In this document: one piece after another, positions 14,541 through 22,533 of the stretch
Layout of the letters: every line of letters begins with the position of its first letter
How positions within the stretch are numbered: position 1 is the first letter of the stretch
Assembly: GCA_002717365.1 (NCBI GenBank)
Contig: PBDJ01000007.1
Location: forward strand, 4,469-38,157
Source of the DNA: Acidimicrobiaceae bacterium
GTDB lineage: Bacteria; Actinomycetota; Acidimicrobiia; Acidimicrobiales; MedAcidi-G1
Reading direction: 5' to 3'
Length of the DNA: 33,689 bases
The notes under the pieces: generated by a model
Databases searched by the model: none
What the model saw: the letters and a program-made list of their open reading frames with translations, nothing else
Told to the model about the DNA's origin: nothing
Translations under genes and position numbers: made by a program

Positions 14541-15632
14541 TCAGCCGTTGGCGGCCTGGAACGACCCCATGAAGTCGACCAGGGTCCGGACGCTGTCCAC
14601 CGCAAGAGCGTTGTAGGCGCTGGCTCGGATACCGCCCACACTGCGGTGGCCCTTCAGGTTGACCATGCCAGCTTCGGCGGCTTCGGCCACGAATCGTTTC
14701 TCCAGGTCCTCGTCGGGCAGACGGAAGACGATGTTCATATACGAGCGGCTGGCCTCGTCGACCGGGCAGGTGTACCAGCCTCCGCTGCCGTCGATGGCCC
14801 CGTACAAGATCGACGCCCGTTCGGTAGCCCTACGGTCAAACTCGCCCAGGCCACCTTCGGCCTGCATCCACTTCAGGACTTTTCCCATGACGTAGATGGC
14901 AAACATGGGGGGTGTGTTGGCCATCGAGTCGTTGGACTCGTGCGTCGAGTAGTCGAGGTAGGAGGCGAGACGGCGACCGTGGCTGGCCAGGCGGTCCTTC
15001 CGGACCACGACGACAGCCATGCCGGCCGGGCCGAGGTTCTTCTGGGCGCCGCCGTACACCAGGTCGTGAGCGTCCCAGTCGATGGCTCGGCTCAGGAAGT
15101 CTGAGCTCATGTCGGACACCAGGGGTACGTCAACCGATGGAAGCTCGGGGAAACGGATCCCACCGATGGTCTCGTTGCTGGTCACGTGTAGGAAACGAGC
15201 GTCGTCTCGCACCTCGATCTCCTTGGTGGCTGGCACGCGCGAAAAGCCCCCGTCAGCGCCCGACCAGGCTTCGTAAACCGGAGCTACCAATTCGGCGTCG
15301 CCGAGGGCCTTCTGAGCCCACGTGCCGGTGTTGACGTAGCCGGCGGTGTCGCTGTCGGTCAGCAGGTTGAGCGGGACCTGGGCGAACTGGAGTGACGCCC
15401 CGCCCTGCAGGAACAGGATGGCGAAGTCTTCGGGTACGGAGGCCAGTGACCGGAAGTCGGCCAAGGCCTGCATGTGCACAGCGTCGTAGGCGGGGGCTCG
15501 GTGACTGGCCTCAATGATCGACATGCCGGTGCCGTCAAAGTCGAGAAACTCGTCCCTGACCTCCTCGAGGACTGACACCGGAAGGGTGCAGGGGCCCGCG
15601 CAGAAGTTGTGGACACGGGTGGACGTGGTCAT
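14541..15632 (-). CDS. serC: Phosphoserine aminotransferase
   Basis: 363 residues from the ATG at 15632 (MTTSTRVHNFCAGPCTLP), preceded by a GGGAGA ribosome binding site; a longer start would add 15 unrelated residues. It converts 3-phosphohydroxypyruvate and glutamate to phosphoserine in serine synthesis, and can serve PLP synthesis. Family signatures are NFCAGPCTLP at the N-terminus, GMSIIEASHRAP, LFLQGGASLQFAQVPLNLL, HVTSNETIGGIRFPELP, and YGGAQKNLGPAGMAVVVV with the PLP-binding Lys in AQKN. GHRSVGGIRASAYNAL closes the small domain. Length and motifs fit the class V aminotransferase SerC throughout. It is the last of three minus-strand genes, 134 bases after the CapA stop. A TAGGCT box near 15700-15705 could be its own promoter. 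Confidence 0.95.
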   Translation of the reverse strand: MTTSTRVHNFCAGPCTLPVSVLEEVRDEFLDFDGTGMSIIEASHRAPAYDAVHMQALADFRSLASVPEDFAILFLQGGASLQFAQVPLNLLTDSDTAGYVNTGTWAQKALGDAELVAPVYEAWSGADGGFSRVPATKEIEVRDDARFLHVTSNETIGGIRFPELPSVDVPLVSDMSSDFLSRAIDWDAHDLVYGGAQKNLGPAGMAVVVVRKDRLASHGRRLASYLDYSTHESNDSMANTPPMFAIYVMGKVLKWMQAEGGLGEFDRRATERASILYGAIDGSGGWYTCPVDEASRSYMNIVFRLPDEDLEKRFVAEAAEAGMVNLKGHRSVGGIRASAYNALAVDSVRTLVDFMGSFQAANG

Positions 15633-15766
15633 GGGGAAGTCTCCCTTGGTCGAGCCCGGGCCGGCCATAGCGGACACCGGGGTCGTCGCTGGACTGTGCC
15701 AGCCTACCGGAGTGCCCTTCAGGCGGGTCTGGCCGACCCGGTCCCCTGATCTGGGGTTGGGGCCGG

Positions 15767-17035
15767 TCAGCCTGCCGTGAACTGAAGGCGCCGTAGGTCG
15801 GGTTCGACGACGGCCGCCGTCCGGGCCGCCGAGGCGGCCAACACCGCCGGGTCCACGTGGTCAGGGTCGTCGATACCGATAGGCACGATCTCGTAGGCGT
15901 TAGTCCGATCCACCCAGGTGGGTACGTAGCCGGCGTCGTCGACCTGAGGCCCGTTGGCACCGTCAGCCACCGAGAACCAGGCGATCATGCCGTCTTGGGT
16001 ATGTGGGGGACAGGACCGGCACGGGTTCTTGTCGTCGCCCGGCTGGTTGGTGAGGAAGTTCCCCAGGCCCAGTGCCGCGGCCTTGCCGTCATGGACGATC
16101 ACTGGCTGGACCACGTGGGCGTGGTGGCCAAGTACCAGGTCTACGTCGGGCGCTCTCAAGAGGCGGTCGGCCGCCTCGAGTTGGCGGGCTGTCGGGTCGG
16201 TCCGGTACTCCTCACCCCAGTGCACGCTGACCACCACGAACTCGGCGCCGGCAGCCACGGCGGCGGCCGCGTCAGCTGCCACTAGGTCAACATCAAGGTG
16301 GCCGACCAGCCACGGGGGGTCAGTGGGTAGATCCCGCCCGTTCAGGAAGTCGGTCACAGATAGGTGAGCCACTCGGATCCCGCCGGGATCGAACCAGGCC
16401 GGGCCGGCAGCCTCGGCGCGGTCGGCCATCCCGGCAGTGGCCAGCCCGACCCGTCGAAGGTGGTACAGAGTGGACTCCACGGTGGACGGGCCGGAATCCA
16501 GGGCGTGGTTGGAGGCCAGAGAACAGCCGTCGTACCCGGCTCCTGCGATGGCGTCGGCCAGCGAAGATGGGACCCGGAACGTCCCCCGGAAACTCAGGTC
16601 GTCGTCGTGCATCGAGAGCGGGCTTTCCAGATGGCACAGGGCCAGGTCGGCACCGGCCAGGATGGGGCGGACCCGCCGGAACATCTCCGAGAAGTCCCAA
16701 CCGTCGTCCACGTTGGCGTCGGCCCGTTCGGCCACTGCCCCGTGGCTGATGATGTCGCCCGTCGCGACCAGCGTGAAAGCACGGACGGGTTCGGTCGAAG
16801 TGGGGGCTGGTTGGGTCGACACCGTGGCCGGCACCTCCGCGTCAGGCGAAGCGGCCTCTGGGATCGTCTGGTCGTTCGCCTGTACCGCTTCGGGCGTCAC
16901 CGCCTCCTGGTTTGGTGAACTGTCGCCAAAGACGTCGAGGACTAGCACGACCAGAACACCGACTACTACGAGGAACTGCAGGACCCACGCAGCACGCCGT
17001 TCCGACCGGAACAGGGGGTGCAGAGGCTTGCTCAC
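15767..17035 (-). CDS. CapA-family (poly-gamma-glutamate synthesis type) metallophosphatase-like protein, membrane-anchored
   Basis: 422 residues from the GTG at 17035, which overlaps the upstream amidohydrolase stop as GTGA. The upstream frame is open for a further ~390 bases but is a shadow of that gene. A short basic N-terminus is followed by one membrane helix (about 15-36, WVLQFLVVVGVLVVLVLDVF) and a Thr-rich linker. The CapA/PgsA domain then has FTLVATGDIISHG, LALCHLESPLS, YDGCSLASNHALDSG, VVSVHWGEEY and DLVLGHHAHVVQPV, the usual metallophosphatase-fold positions for metal and catalytic residues (Asp, Glu, Asn-His, His, His-His). Family members act in capsular poly-gamma-glutamate production or export, but many are uncharacterised. 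No pgsB/C homologues are present here. Coupling to an exported amidohydrolase suggests a role in processing amide-linked extracellular material; that is inference. Confidence 0.88.
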   Translation of the reverse strand: MSKPLHPLFRSERRAAWVLQFLVVVGVLVVLVLDVFGDSSPNQEAVTPEAVQANDQTIPEAASPDAEVPATVSTQPAPTSTEPVRAFTLVATGDIISHGAVAERADANVDDGWDFSEMFRRVRPILAGADLALCHLESPLSMHDDDLSFRGTFRVPSSLADAIAGAGYDGCSLASNHALDSGPSTVESTLYHLRRVGLATAGMADRAEAAGPAWFDPGGIRVAHLSVTDFLNGRDLPTDPPWLVGHLDVDLVAADAAAAVAAGAEFVVVSVHWGEEYRTDPTARQLEAADRLLRAPDVDLVLGHHAHVVQPVIVHDGKAAALGLGNFLTNQPGDDKNPCRSCPPHTQDGMIAWFSVADGANGPQVDDAGYVPTWVDRTNAYEIVPIGIDDPDHVDPAVLAASAARTAAVVEPDLRRLQFTAG

Positions 17036-18699
17036 GCCGTCTCCCCCAGGATGGGGATGCCGGGCCGGACCGACCGGTCGGTCACACCGCTTGAACGCAC
17101 CACCTGGCCGCCGACCAGGACGTGGTGGATACCGGTCGACTCCAGCCATGTCTCGGCGATGGTGGCCCGGTCCGCGATGGTGTCCGGGTCGAAGACGGTC
17201 ACGTCGGCTACTGCTCCAGCCCGAAGCCGACCCCGGCGGGCCATGGCCGGGCTGCGGGACTCGAGCAGCTGAGCCGGGAGGATGGTCATCTTGGCCAGCG
17301 CTTCGGCAAGTCCCAGGACACCGCGGTCTCGTACATAGGTGCCTAGTACCCGGCTGAAGCAGCCTGCCGCACGGGGGTGGTTGTTGTGGTGGCTGTGGAG
17401 GATGGCGTCCGAGCCGACCATCACCCACGGGGTGGTCAGCGCCGTGTCGATATCGTCGTCGGACATGGCGAAAGCGGCGGTGAGAGCGTTGTCATCGCGG
17501 GCCCGACGCCAGCCGGCCTCGTCTAGCCGGCCGGTCTCGCCTGCCACCTGCAGGTCCTCGTATGAGATGTCGTACTTCTCCTGGAAGTTGTTGAATCGGG
17601 TGCTTCCGGCATAGGTGGCCCAGTAGGTGTAGGGATAGGTGCAGGCTGTGAGGGCCAGGCCCTCGGCCCGACCGGCCTCCATCTGAGTGATAGCTTCGGC
17701 CATCCTCCCGGTTCCCCCGGTGGAGTTGATGTGCTCCACATGGACTGCGCAGCCGGTGCGGCGGGCAACGGAGACCGCCTCGGCCACAGCCTGTTCCTGG
17801 GTGCCGGGCTCCAGGTTCTCGGAGTGTCGAAGGTGTAGGCACAGTGGCACGCCGTAACGGGCGGCCAGTTCGCCGTGGCGGAGCATTTCGTCCAGGGTGA
17901 CCCCGATGTTGTATTCGGGCTGCTCGTGGATGCCCAGGGCTCCGGCCTGCAGGTCCATGTCGGCCAGGCGGACCAGATCGGCGATTTGTGTATCGGTGGC
18001 GTAGTCGATGCCGATCCCGAGGTTTATACGGTGGGTCGACTGGTCGGTCGCTCCGCCGTAGTTCACCGGGGGTCGGTGTTCGGCGGCCTGGGCTAGGAAC
18101 CTATCCATGGGGTTGTCGATGCCGTGCATGCACAGATTGGTGGTCACCCCGTCGGCCACCTTGTGCCACTCGCCGTAGCCGGTAGGCGGGTACGACAGGA
18201 TGTCGATGAAGCCCGGGGCGACGACGAGACCGCGGGCGTCCAACATGGTCTTACCGGTCAGGGGCTCGAGGCTGATCCGGGTGACGGTGTCGCCATCGAT
18301 TCCCAGATGGCTGACGGCGTCGAAGCCCGACTCGGGGTCCATGATCCGACCACCGGACACCACCACGTCGTGGACCTGGTTGGCGGGGGTCGGTGGGGTC
18401 TCGTCGAGGGACGGGGGAATTTCGGGGGTGGTGGTTGCAGGGACGGTGGTGGACCGGGGGACAGCCGGAAGGGTGGTTGTCGTACCGACCTCAGTGGAGG
18501 GTTGACCGGGTAGGCGACGCAGGAAGGCCAGTGTTGCCGCGCCGAACCCAAGACCAATCACGAAGCGGCGGCGGGACACGGCACCGGGTCGGAGGTCGTC
18601 GTCTGGTCCAGTTGGGACGGCGACTTTGTCGTCGGGCGGCGCGTCGTCTTCGATCCCCCTTCCGGTCGGGTCCTCGGAATCCCCGGTTGGCTCGTCCAT
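17032..18699 (-). CDS. Tat-exported D-aminoacylase-like amidohydrolase with an altered HxH motif
   Basis: 555 residues. A long acidic N-region leads to SRRRFVIGLGFGAATLAFL (42-60), a twin-arginine signal, so the folded enzyme is probably exported. A Thr/Pro-rich linker (about 68-105) precedes the amidohydrolase domain, VHDVVVSGGRIMDPESGFD. Where relatives have PGFIDxHxH this protein has PGFIDILSYPP (about 162-172), so the two His ligands are missing. The other metal ligands of the D-aminoacylase group look intact: the Cys in TTNLCMHG (190), the His in LCLHLRHSE and HVEHINSTGG, and an Asp in MVGSDAILHSHHNNHPR. This could be a single-metal enzyme, as the tight site in D-aminoacylase uses Cys and two His. 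It overlaps the CapA-like gene by 4 bp. A TAGCGT box 8 bases upstream suggests leaderless transcription. Confidence 0.85.
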   Translation of the reverse strand: MDEPTGDSEDPTGRGIEDDAPPDDKVAVPTGPDDDLRPGAVSRRRFVIGLGFGAATLAFLRRLPGQPSTEVGTTTTLPAVPRSTTVPATTTPEIPPSLDETPPTPANQVHDVVVSGGRIMDPESGFDAVSHLGIDGDTVTRISLEPLTGKTMLDARGLVVAPGFIDILSYPPTGYGEWHKVADGVTTNLCMHGIDNPMDRFLAQAAEHRPPVNYGGATDQSTHRINLGIGIDYATDTQIADLVRLADMDLQAGALGIHEQPEYNIGVTLDEMLRHGELAARYGVPLCLHLRHSENLEPGTQEQAVAEAVSVARRTGCAVHVEHINSTGGTGRMAEAITQMEAGRAEGLALTACTYPYTYWATYAGSTRFNNFQEKYDISYEDLQVAGETGRLDEAGWRRARDDNALTAAFAMSDDDIDTALTTPWVMVGSDAILHSHHNNHPRAAGCFSRVLGTYVRDRGVLGLAEALAKMTILPAQLLESRSPAMARRGRLRAGAVADVTVFDPDTIADRATIAETWLESTGIHHVLVGGQVVRSSGVTDRSVRPGIPILGETA

Positions 18700-18707
18700 C
18701 GCAGCGG

Positions 18708-18713
18708 ACGCTA
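18708..18713 (-). promoter_or_regulatory. -10 element (TAGCGT) upstream of the Tat amidohydrolase operon
   Basis: TAGCGT on the minus strand is followed by 8 bases and then the ATG at 18699, near-leaderless spacing. No clear -35 box was found. It would drive the amidohydrolase-CapA pair. Confidence 0.35.
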
Positions 18714-18770
18714 GTGGTGGTACCGGGCCCGGGGGCGCCGACCCGACCTGGTCACCGGACGGGGGCTGGC

Positions 18771-18776
18771 TACCGT
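18771..18776 (+). promoter_or_regulatory. -10 element (TACCGT) of the divergent exported protein gene
   Basis: TACCGT lies 3 bases before the ATG at 18780 and 6 bases before an in-frame GTG at 18783. The same hexamer precedes starts at 32455 (6 bases) and 33079 (8 bases). By analogy the GTG at 18783 could be the true leaderless start. Confidence 0.4.
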
Positions 18777-18779
18777 GGA

Positions 18780-19832
18780 ATGGTGACCGTGGGCCTGCCC
18801 AGACGAGCCGTGGCCCTAGCCGGATTTGTTGTGGTACTCGCTGTCGGAGTTGTCTTGGTCACATCGGGACCCGACGGGCCCACTACGTGGGTCGACGGCC
18901 GATCTCCGTCCCGGGTGGAGGCCCGGCTGGTGGTAGATGCCGCGCCGGTGAGGACCATCGACCCGTACCGAGGCTTTGGGACCTGGGTTGACGCCTACGA
19001 CTTCGACCCGGCCTACGTTCCGGGGGCCGTCACCGTTCGCCCGGTGGACGTGGCCGACATGGCCGACCATGGGGTGAGGACCCTCTACCTGCAGTCCTCG
19101 CGGTCTGACTCCCGGGCCACCGGCCTAGTGGCCGACCCGTGGTTGATGGCCGGGTTCCTGCTGGCTGGTGACCGGGCCGACGTAGATGTCGTGGCCTGGT
19201 ACCTCCCCAAGTGGCGGGACGACGATGAGGACCTTGACCGTCTGCTGGCAGTCGACCGGTTTTCCGTGCTGGGGCATCGGTTCGCCGGCCTAGCCGTGGA
19301 TATCGAGTGGAACAGAGACGACCTGGGGGCCATCGAGCGCTCGGACCGCCTGGTGGATCTCACCGATCGGCTACGCCGCACTGTCGGTGGAGATCCACTG
19401 GCCGCCATTGTGATGCCGCCGATCATTACCGATCAGATCAACCTGGCCTTCTGGCCCGGGTTCCCGTGGGACGAGCTGGCCGACCGGTATGACGTCTGGA
19501 TGACCATGGGCTACTGGTCGTTCCGGACCGAAGAGCACGCCGATCCAGCCTTCTACACGGCGGAGAACATCCGGCGAGTACGAGCCAACCTCGACCAGCC
19601 CGACGCCATGGTCCACGGCATCGGGGGCATCGGGTCGGCCGACGGGACCGCCATCGTCGATCCGGGTGAACCACTGGCCACCATCGACGACTTGGGTCCA
19701 TTCGTGGCTGCCCTGTTGGATGAGAGGGCAGTAGGCGGCTCCATTTACGACTGGGCTACCACCGGAACCCAAGCCCGTCGCTTGCTGGCCGACCTTATGG
19801 TCGACTTTCCGGAGGCTTCTACGGCTCGCTGA
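18780..19832 (+). CDS. Exported TIM-barrel-like protein (putative glycoside-hydrolase-like), function unknown
   Basis: 350 residues from the ATG at 18780 (or 349 from the GTG at 18783). The N-terminus has a basic start and a hydrophobic segment (AVALAGFVVVLAVGVVLVTSG), a signal anchor or uncleaved signal. The body reads like an alternating beta/alpha barrel: GFGTWVDAYDF, HGVRTLYLQSS, DVDVVAWYLPKW, FAGLAVDIEWNRDD, AAIVMPPIITDQ, YDVWMTMGYWSF and AMVHGIGGIGS. The strand-end acidic residues in DIEW are where GH18/GH25-like or related barrels place catalytic groups, but I cannot assign a family. It is divergent from the Tat amidohydrolase gene across 80 bases. A cell-surface carbohydrate role is a guess from the fold pattern only. 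Confidence 0.65.
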   Translation: MVTVGLPRRAVALAGFVVVLAVGVVLVTSGPDGPTTWVDGRSPSRVEARLVVDAAPVRTIDPYRGFGTWVDAYDFDPAYVPGAVTVRPVDVADMADHGVRTLYLQSSRSDSRATGLVADPWLMAGFLLAGDRADVDVVAWYLPKWRDDDEDLDRLLAVDRFSVLGHRFAGLAVDIEWNRDDLGAIERSDRLVDLTDRLRRTVGGDPLAAIVMPPIITDQINLAFWPGFPWDELADRYDVWMTMGYWSFRTEEHADPAFYTAENIRRVRANLDQPDAMVHGIGGIGSADGTAIVDPGEPLATIDDLGPFVAALLDERAVGGSIYDWATTGTQARRLLADLMVDFPEASTAR

Positions 19833-20035
19833 GAGACAGCAGGTGACGGTAGGACCGTCCAAGGGTCCGTGGTCGTTGGTGACTGTTTGGGCGGTCTGCT
19901 CCGGCAGCCAACCGGCCAGATGCCCGCGATTGCAGGGATCGGGAGGCCCCATTGGTCAGCGCGCGCGGGACCTCTACCATGGAGGGTGTACCGCAGCGCC
20001 GTCTTGGCGCCTGGGCGGATTGGGGGGTGACCACG

Positions 20036-21577
20036 ATGACCGAGCGGCGCGGCGCGACCTCGACCACGGCGTTTGGCGTGGGACGGCGCGAGAACCACGA
20101 TGCCTCGGCGTTCTACGCCCGGTTCACCGCCCCCGACCTGTCCGACGACGATACGGTGGTACGGGCCCCCGACCTGGGCGACGGTTGCTTCAACGGCAAC
20201 GCCCGTGACATGCACCAATTGCCGGACCGCTCGGTGGCCCTCGTGGTGACCTCGCCGCCGTACTTCGTGGGCAAGGACTACGAGGTCGAGATGGAACGAG
20301 AAGGGGTTCCCACGTCATACCTCGAGTACCTGACCATGCTTACCGATGTCTTCGCCGAGTGTGTCCGGGTGCTGGAGCCCGGGGGCCGCGTCGCCGTGAA
20401 CGTGGCCAATCTGGGGCGCAAGCCCTACCGCAGCCTCTCGGCTGACGTCATCCACATTCTTCAGGACCAGTTGGGTCTCTTACTGCGCGGCGAGGTGGTG
20501 TGGCAGAAAGCCGAAGGGGCGACTGGATCGGTGGCCTGGGGGTCATTCCGGCGGGCTGCCAACCCAGTTCTGCGCGACATGACCGAACGAGTGGTCATTG
20601 CCAGTAAGGGCCGGTTCGACCGGGCCCGCCCGACCGCCCAACGTCGACGAGAGCACCTTCCCTCAGAGAGCACCATCACGACCGACGAGTTCATGGAGGC
20701 CACCCTGGATGTTTGGCGCATCGATGCTGAGCAGGCCAGCCGGGTCGGCCACCCCGCACCCTTCCCAGTAGAACTGCCTCGCCGTCTAATCGACCTCTAC
20801 ACCTACCGGGACGACCTGGTTCTGGACCCGTTTCTGGGCTCCGGGAGCACATTGGTGGCTGCGCTACGGGCTGGACGTCGTGGCGTTGGCTACGACCTCG
20901 ATCCCGGGTACGTAACCCTGGCCAAGCAGCGTCTGGAAGACGAACGTCGTCGCCTTGAAGAGGTCCGACCCGAGGCGTGGCGGCGCCGCGATCTGACTGG
21001 CACGACGAGCTCCCAAGGGGGCCTGTTCGACGTGGTTGACGCCCCGACAGGTGATGGACCGCAGACCACCGACCATGTGCTGGATCGGGCCACGGCGGCC
21101 GGTAAGAAGGTGGCCGATATCGCTGAGGCACTCCTGAAAGAGGCGGGCTTTGAGGTTGTCAGGACTGGGATTGTTCGGCGAGACCTCGGTTTGAAGTTCC
21201 CCTTCTTAGTCACTGACCGAGCGGTGGGTCGCCAATGGTACGTCGACGTGGCCGGGGCGTTCACCAACGCTCGACCCGGGATGCGGCGAGCCGACGTCCT
21301 GTGGCGGACCCTGGGGCGAGCCCACGTGCTGGCCAACGGTCACCAAGATGACCCGGCGAGCCGCCCCCGGCTGCTTCTGTTGACCCCACGGTTGCCCAGG
21401 ACCGGAAGCGAGGGCGACCGGGCGCTGCGAGCTGGTGGCGGGCACGGTTTCTTCGACGCCCTGGAGCTATTTGACGAGGGGGCGCTAGCTCGACTCCGCC
21501 GCTACGCAGAGGTATCTCCGGATCGCCCACTGGCCGGGTTCTGGAATGAGGACGAGATCGAGGCCCGGTTCGCCTGA
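20036..21577 (+). CDS. Site-specific DNA methyltransferase (beta-class order) with extra C-terminal domain
   Basis: 513 residues from the ATG at 20036, which follows a run of six G (20022-20027); a GTG at 20027 and starts at 19952 or 19979 are possible. Motif IV TSPPY (72-76) comes before motif I DPFLGSGST (264-272), the beta-type order of N4-cytosine/N6-adenine methyltransferases; S/TPPY favours N4-cytosine but does not prove it. ECVRVLEPGGRVAVNVANLG and RRGVGYDLDPGYVTLAKQRL are further conserved segments. After about residue 300 a linker leads to a ~150-residue domain (GKKVADIAEALLKEAGFEVV, then DRAVGRQWYVDVAGAFTNAR and DVLWRTLGRAHVLANG) that is not part of the catalytic core and could be a nuclease-fold or recognition module. 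No separate restriction enzyme gene is adjacent, so it may be a solitary regulatory methyltransferase. Confidence 0.88.
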   Translation: MTERRGATSTTAFGVGRRENHDASAFYARFTAPDLSDDDTVVRAPDLGDGCFNGNARDMHQLPDRSVALVVTSPPYFVGKDYEVEMEREGVPTSYLEYLTMLTDVFAECVRVLEPGGRVAVNVANLGRKPYRSLSADVIHILQDQLGLLLRGEVVWQKAEGATGSVAWGSFRRAANPVLRDMTERVVIASKGRFDRARPTAQRRREHLPSESTITTDEFMEATLDVWRIDAEQASRVGHPAPFPVELPRRLIDLYTYRDDLVLDPFLGSGSTLVAALRAGRRGVGYDLDPGYVTLAKQRLEDERRRLEEVRPEAWRRRDLTGTTSSQGGLFDVVDAPTGDGPQTTDHVLDRATAAGKKVADIAEALLKEAGFEVVRTGIVRRDLGLKFPFLVTDRAVGRQWYVDVAGAFTNARPGMRRADVLWRTLGRAHVLANGHQDDPASRPRLLLLTPRLPRTGSEGDRALRAGGGHGFFDALELFDEGALARLRRYAEVSPDRPLAGFWNEDEIEARFA

Positions 21578-21618
21578 TCAGGTTCCCGGCCTATTCCGGT
21601 CATCGGTCCACCTGGCGG

Positions 21619-22443
21619 TCAACTGATGGGGATCGGCTCGAAAACCACTTCGAACAGCACCGGCCACCGCTTGCCGGTGAGAAGGAACCGTCCGGCCTCC
21701 GGATCGTGGGCGATGCCATTTAGCACGTCGTCGGAACCGAAGCCCGACCGGTCGGCTACTAGGTCCGAGGCGTCAACCACTGCGGTAACCCGTCCTGAGG
21801 GTACCTCGACAGCCACGATCCGGTCGGTTCGCCAGACGTTGGCCCATACGGTTCCGTTCACGCACTCCAGCTCGTTTAACTGGTCCACCGGTCGACCGTC
21901 GAGGGTCACTTCTACCCTCGATAACTTCTTGAAACTGTCGAGGTTCCGCAGGGTGAGGGTGGCAGACCCGTCGGACTGGACCAGCGTGGCTCCGTCGAGG
22001 CGGCACAGACCCCAGCCCTGTCCGCCGTAGGTCCGGGTACCTACCACGGTCAGGTCCGCGAGGTTCCAGACGATGGCCCGGCCAGCCTTCCAGGTGAGTT
22101 GCAGGGCTCGCCCATCACCAAGGGCCGTAAATCCTTCACCGAACCAGGTGGGGTCCAGCGAAGCACTCCGCAGGACCCGTCCGGTGGACCGGTCCAGCTC
22201 ACGGATACCGGACTGGCCATGGAGGCCGGTGGTCTCGAAGAGCCGACCGTCGACCAGTTCCAGCCCCTGGGTGAACGACTCGGGATCGTGGGGGTGGGTG
22301 GCTACTACCCGGGGGACCAACCGATGGACGGCCTCTAGCCCTTCAGATGGTGCCGGCTCACCGGAGCCGCAGGACACCAGCACCGTGGCAAGCAGGATAA
22401 CAAGGGCCCCAGCGGGGCTTCGGCGGAGGTCCGGTACGGTCAT
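21619..22443 (-). CDS. Glutaminyl-peptide cyclotransferase (propeller type), lipoprotein
   Basis: 274 residues from the ATG at 22443 (MTVPDLRRSPAGALVILLAT), followed by LVSC, a good lipobox with the lipidated Cys at about 25. An upstream ATG at 22500 would add 19 residues before the hydrophobic core. The catalytic domain matches the plant/bacterial glutamine cyclotransferase family (PF05096): HPHDPESFTQGLELVDGRLFETTGLHGQSGIRE-type opening (shown in part), then FGEGFTALGDGRALQLTWKAG, NELECVNGTVWANVWRTDRIV and VLNGIAHDPEAGRFLLTGKRWP. These five-bladed propeller enzymes convert N-terminal glutamine of peptides into pyroglutamate. Anchoring outside the membrane suggests action on secreted or cell-wall proteins. 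It is divergent from the alpha/beta hydrolase gene. A TACGAT box at 22524-22529 is a -10 candidate. Confidence 0.88.
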   Translation of the reverse strand: MTVPDLRRSPAGALVILLATVLVSCGSGEPAPSEGLEAVHRLVPRVVATHPHDPESFTQGLELVDGRLFETTGLHGQSGIRELDRSTGRVLRSASLDPTWFGEGFTALGDGRALQLTWKAGRAIVWNLADLTVVGTRTYGGQGWGLCRLDGATLVQSDGSATLTLRNLDSFKKLSRVEVTLDGRPVDQLNELECVNGTVWANVWRTDRIVAVEVPSGRVTAVVDASDLVADRSGFGSDDVLNGIAHDPEAGRFLLTGKRWPVLFEVVFEPIPIS

Positions 22444-22533
22444 CGGCGTCGACTGCTCGTCTCGTCGCAGGGTCGGGTGGGCGACGAGACTGCCTCCCAT
22501 GGTCGCCCGACCCGCTCTCAAGAATCGTAGAAC

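Noticed and set aside
17036-17428. N-terminal extension of the CapA-like protein
   Set aside because: It is a Pro/Arg/Gly-rich shadow of the overlapping amidohydrolase gene; GTG 17035 followed by a basic residue stretch and membrane helix is the sensible start.
18393-18779. N-terminal extension of the TIM-barrel-like protein
   Set aside because: It runs antisense to the amidohydrolase gene and its sequence is low-complexity Arg/Gly; the signal segment starts right after 18780.
19852-19868. Small inverted repeat GGACC/GGTCC downstream of the TIM-barrel-like gene
   Set aside because: Only 5 bp with a 7-base loop in GC-rich DNA; expected by chance. Otherwise nothing supportable was seen in the 203-base gap 19833-20035 except a TACCAT box near 19976.
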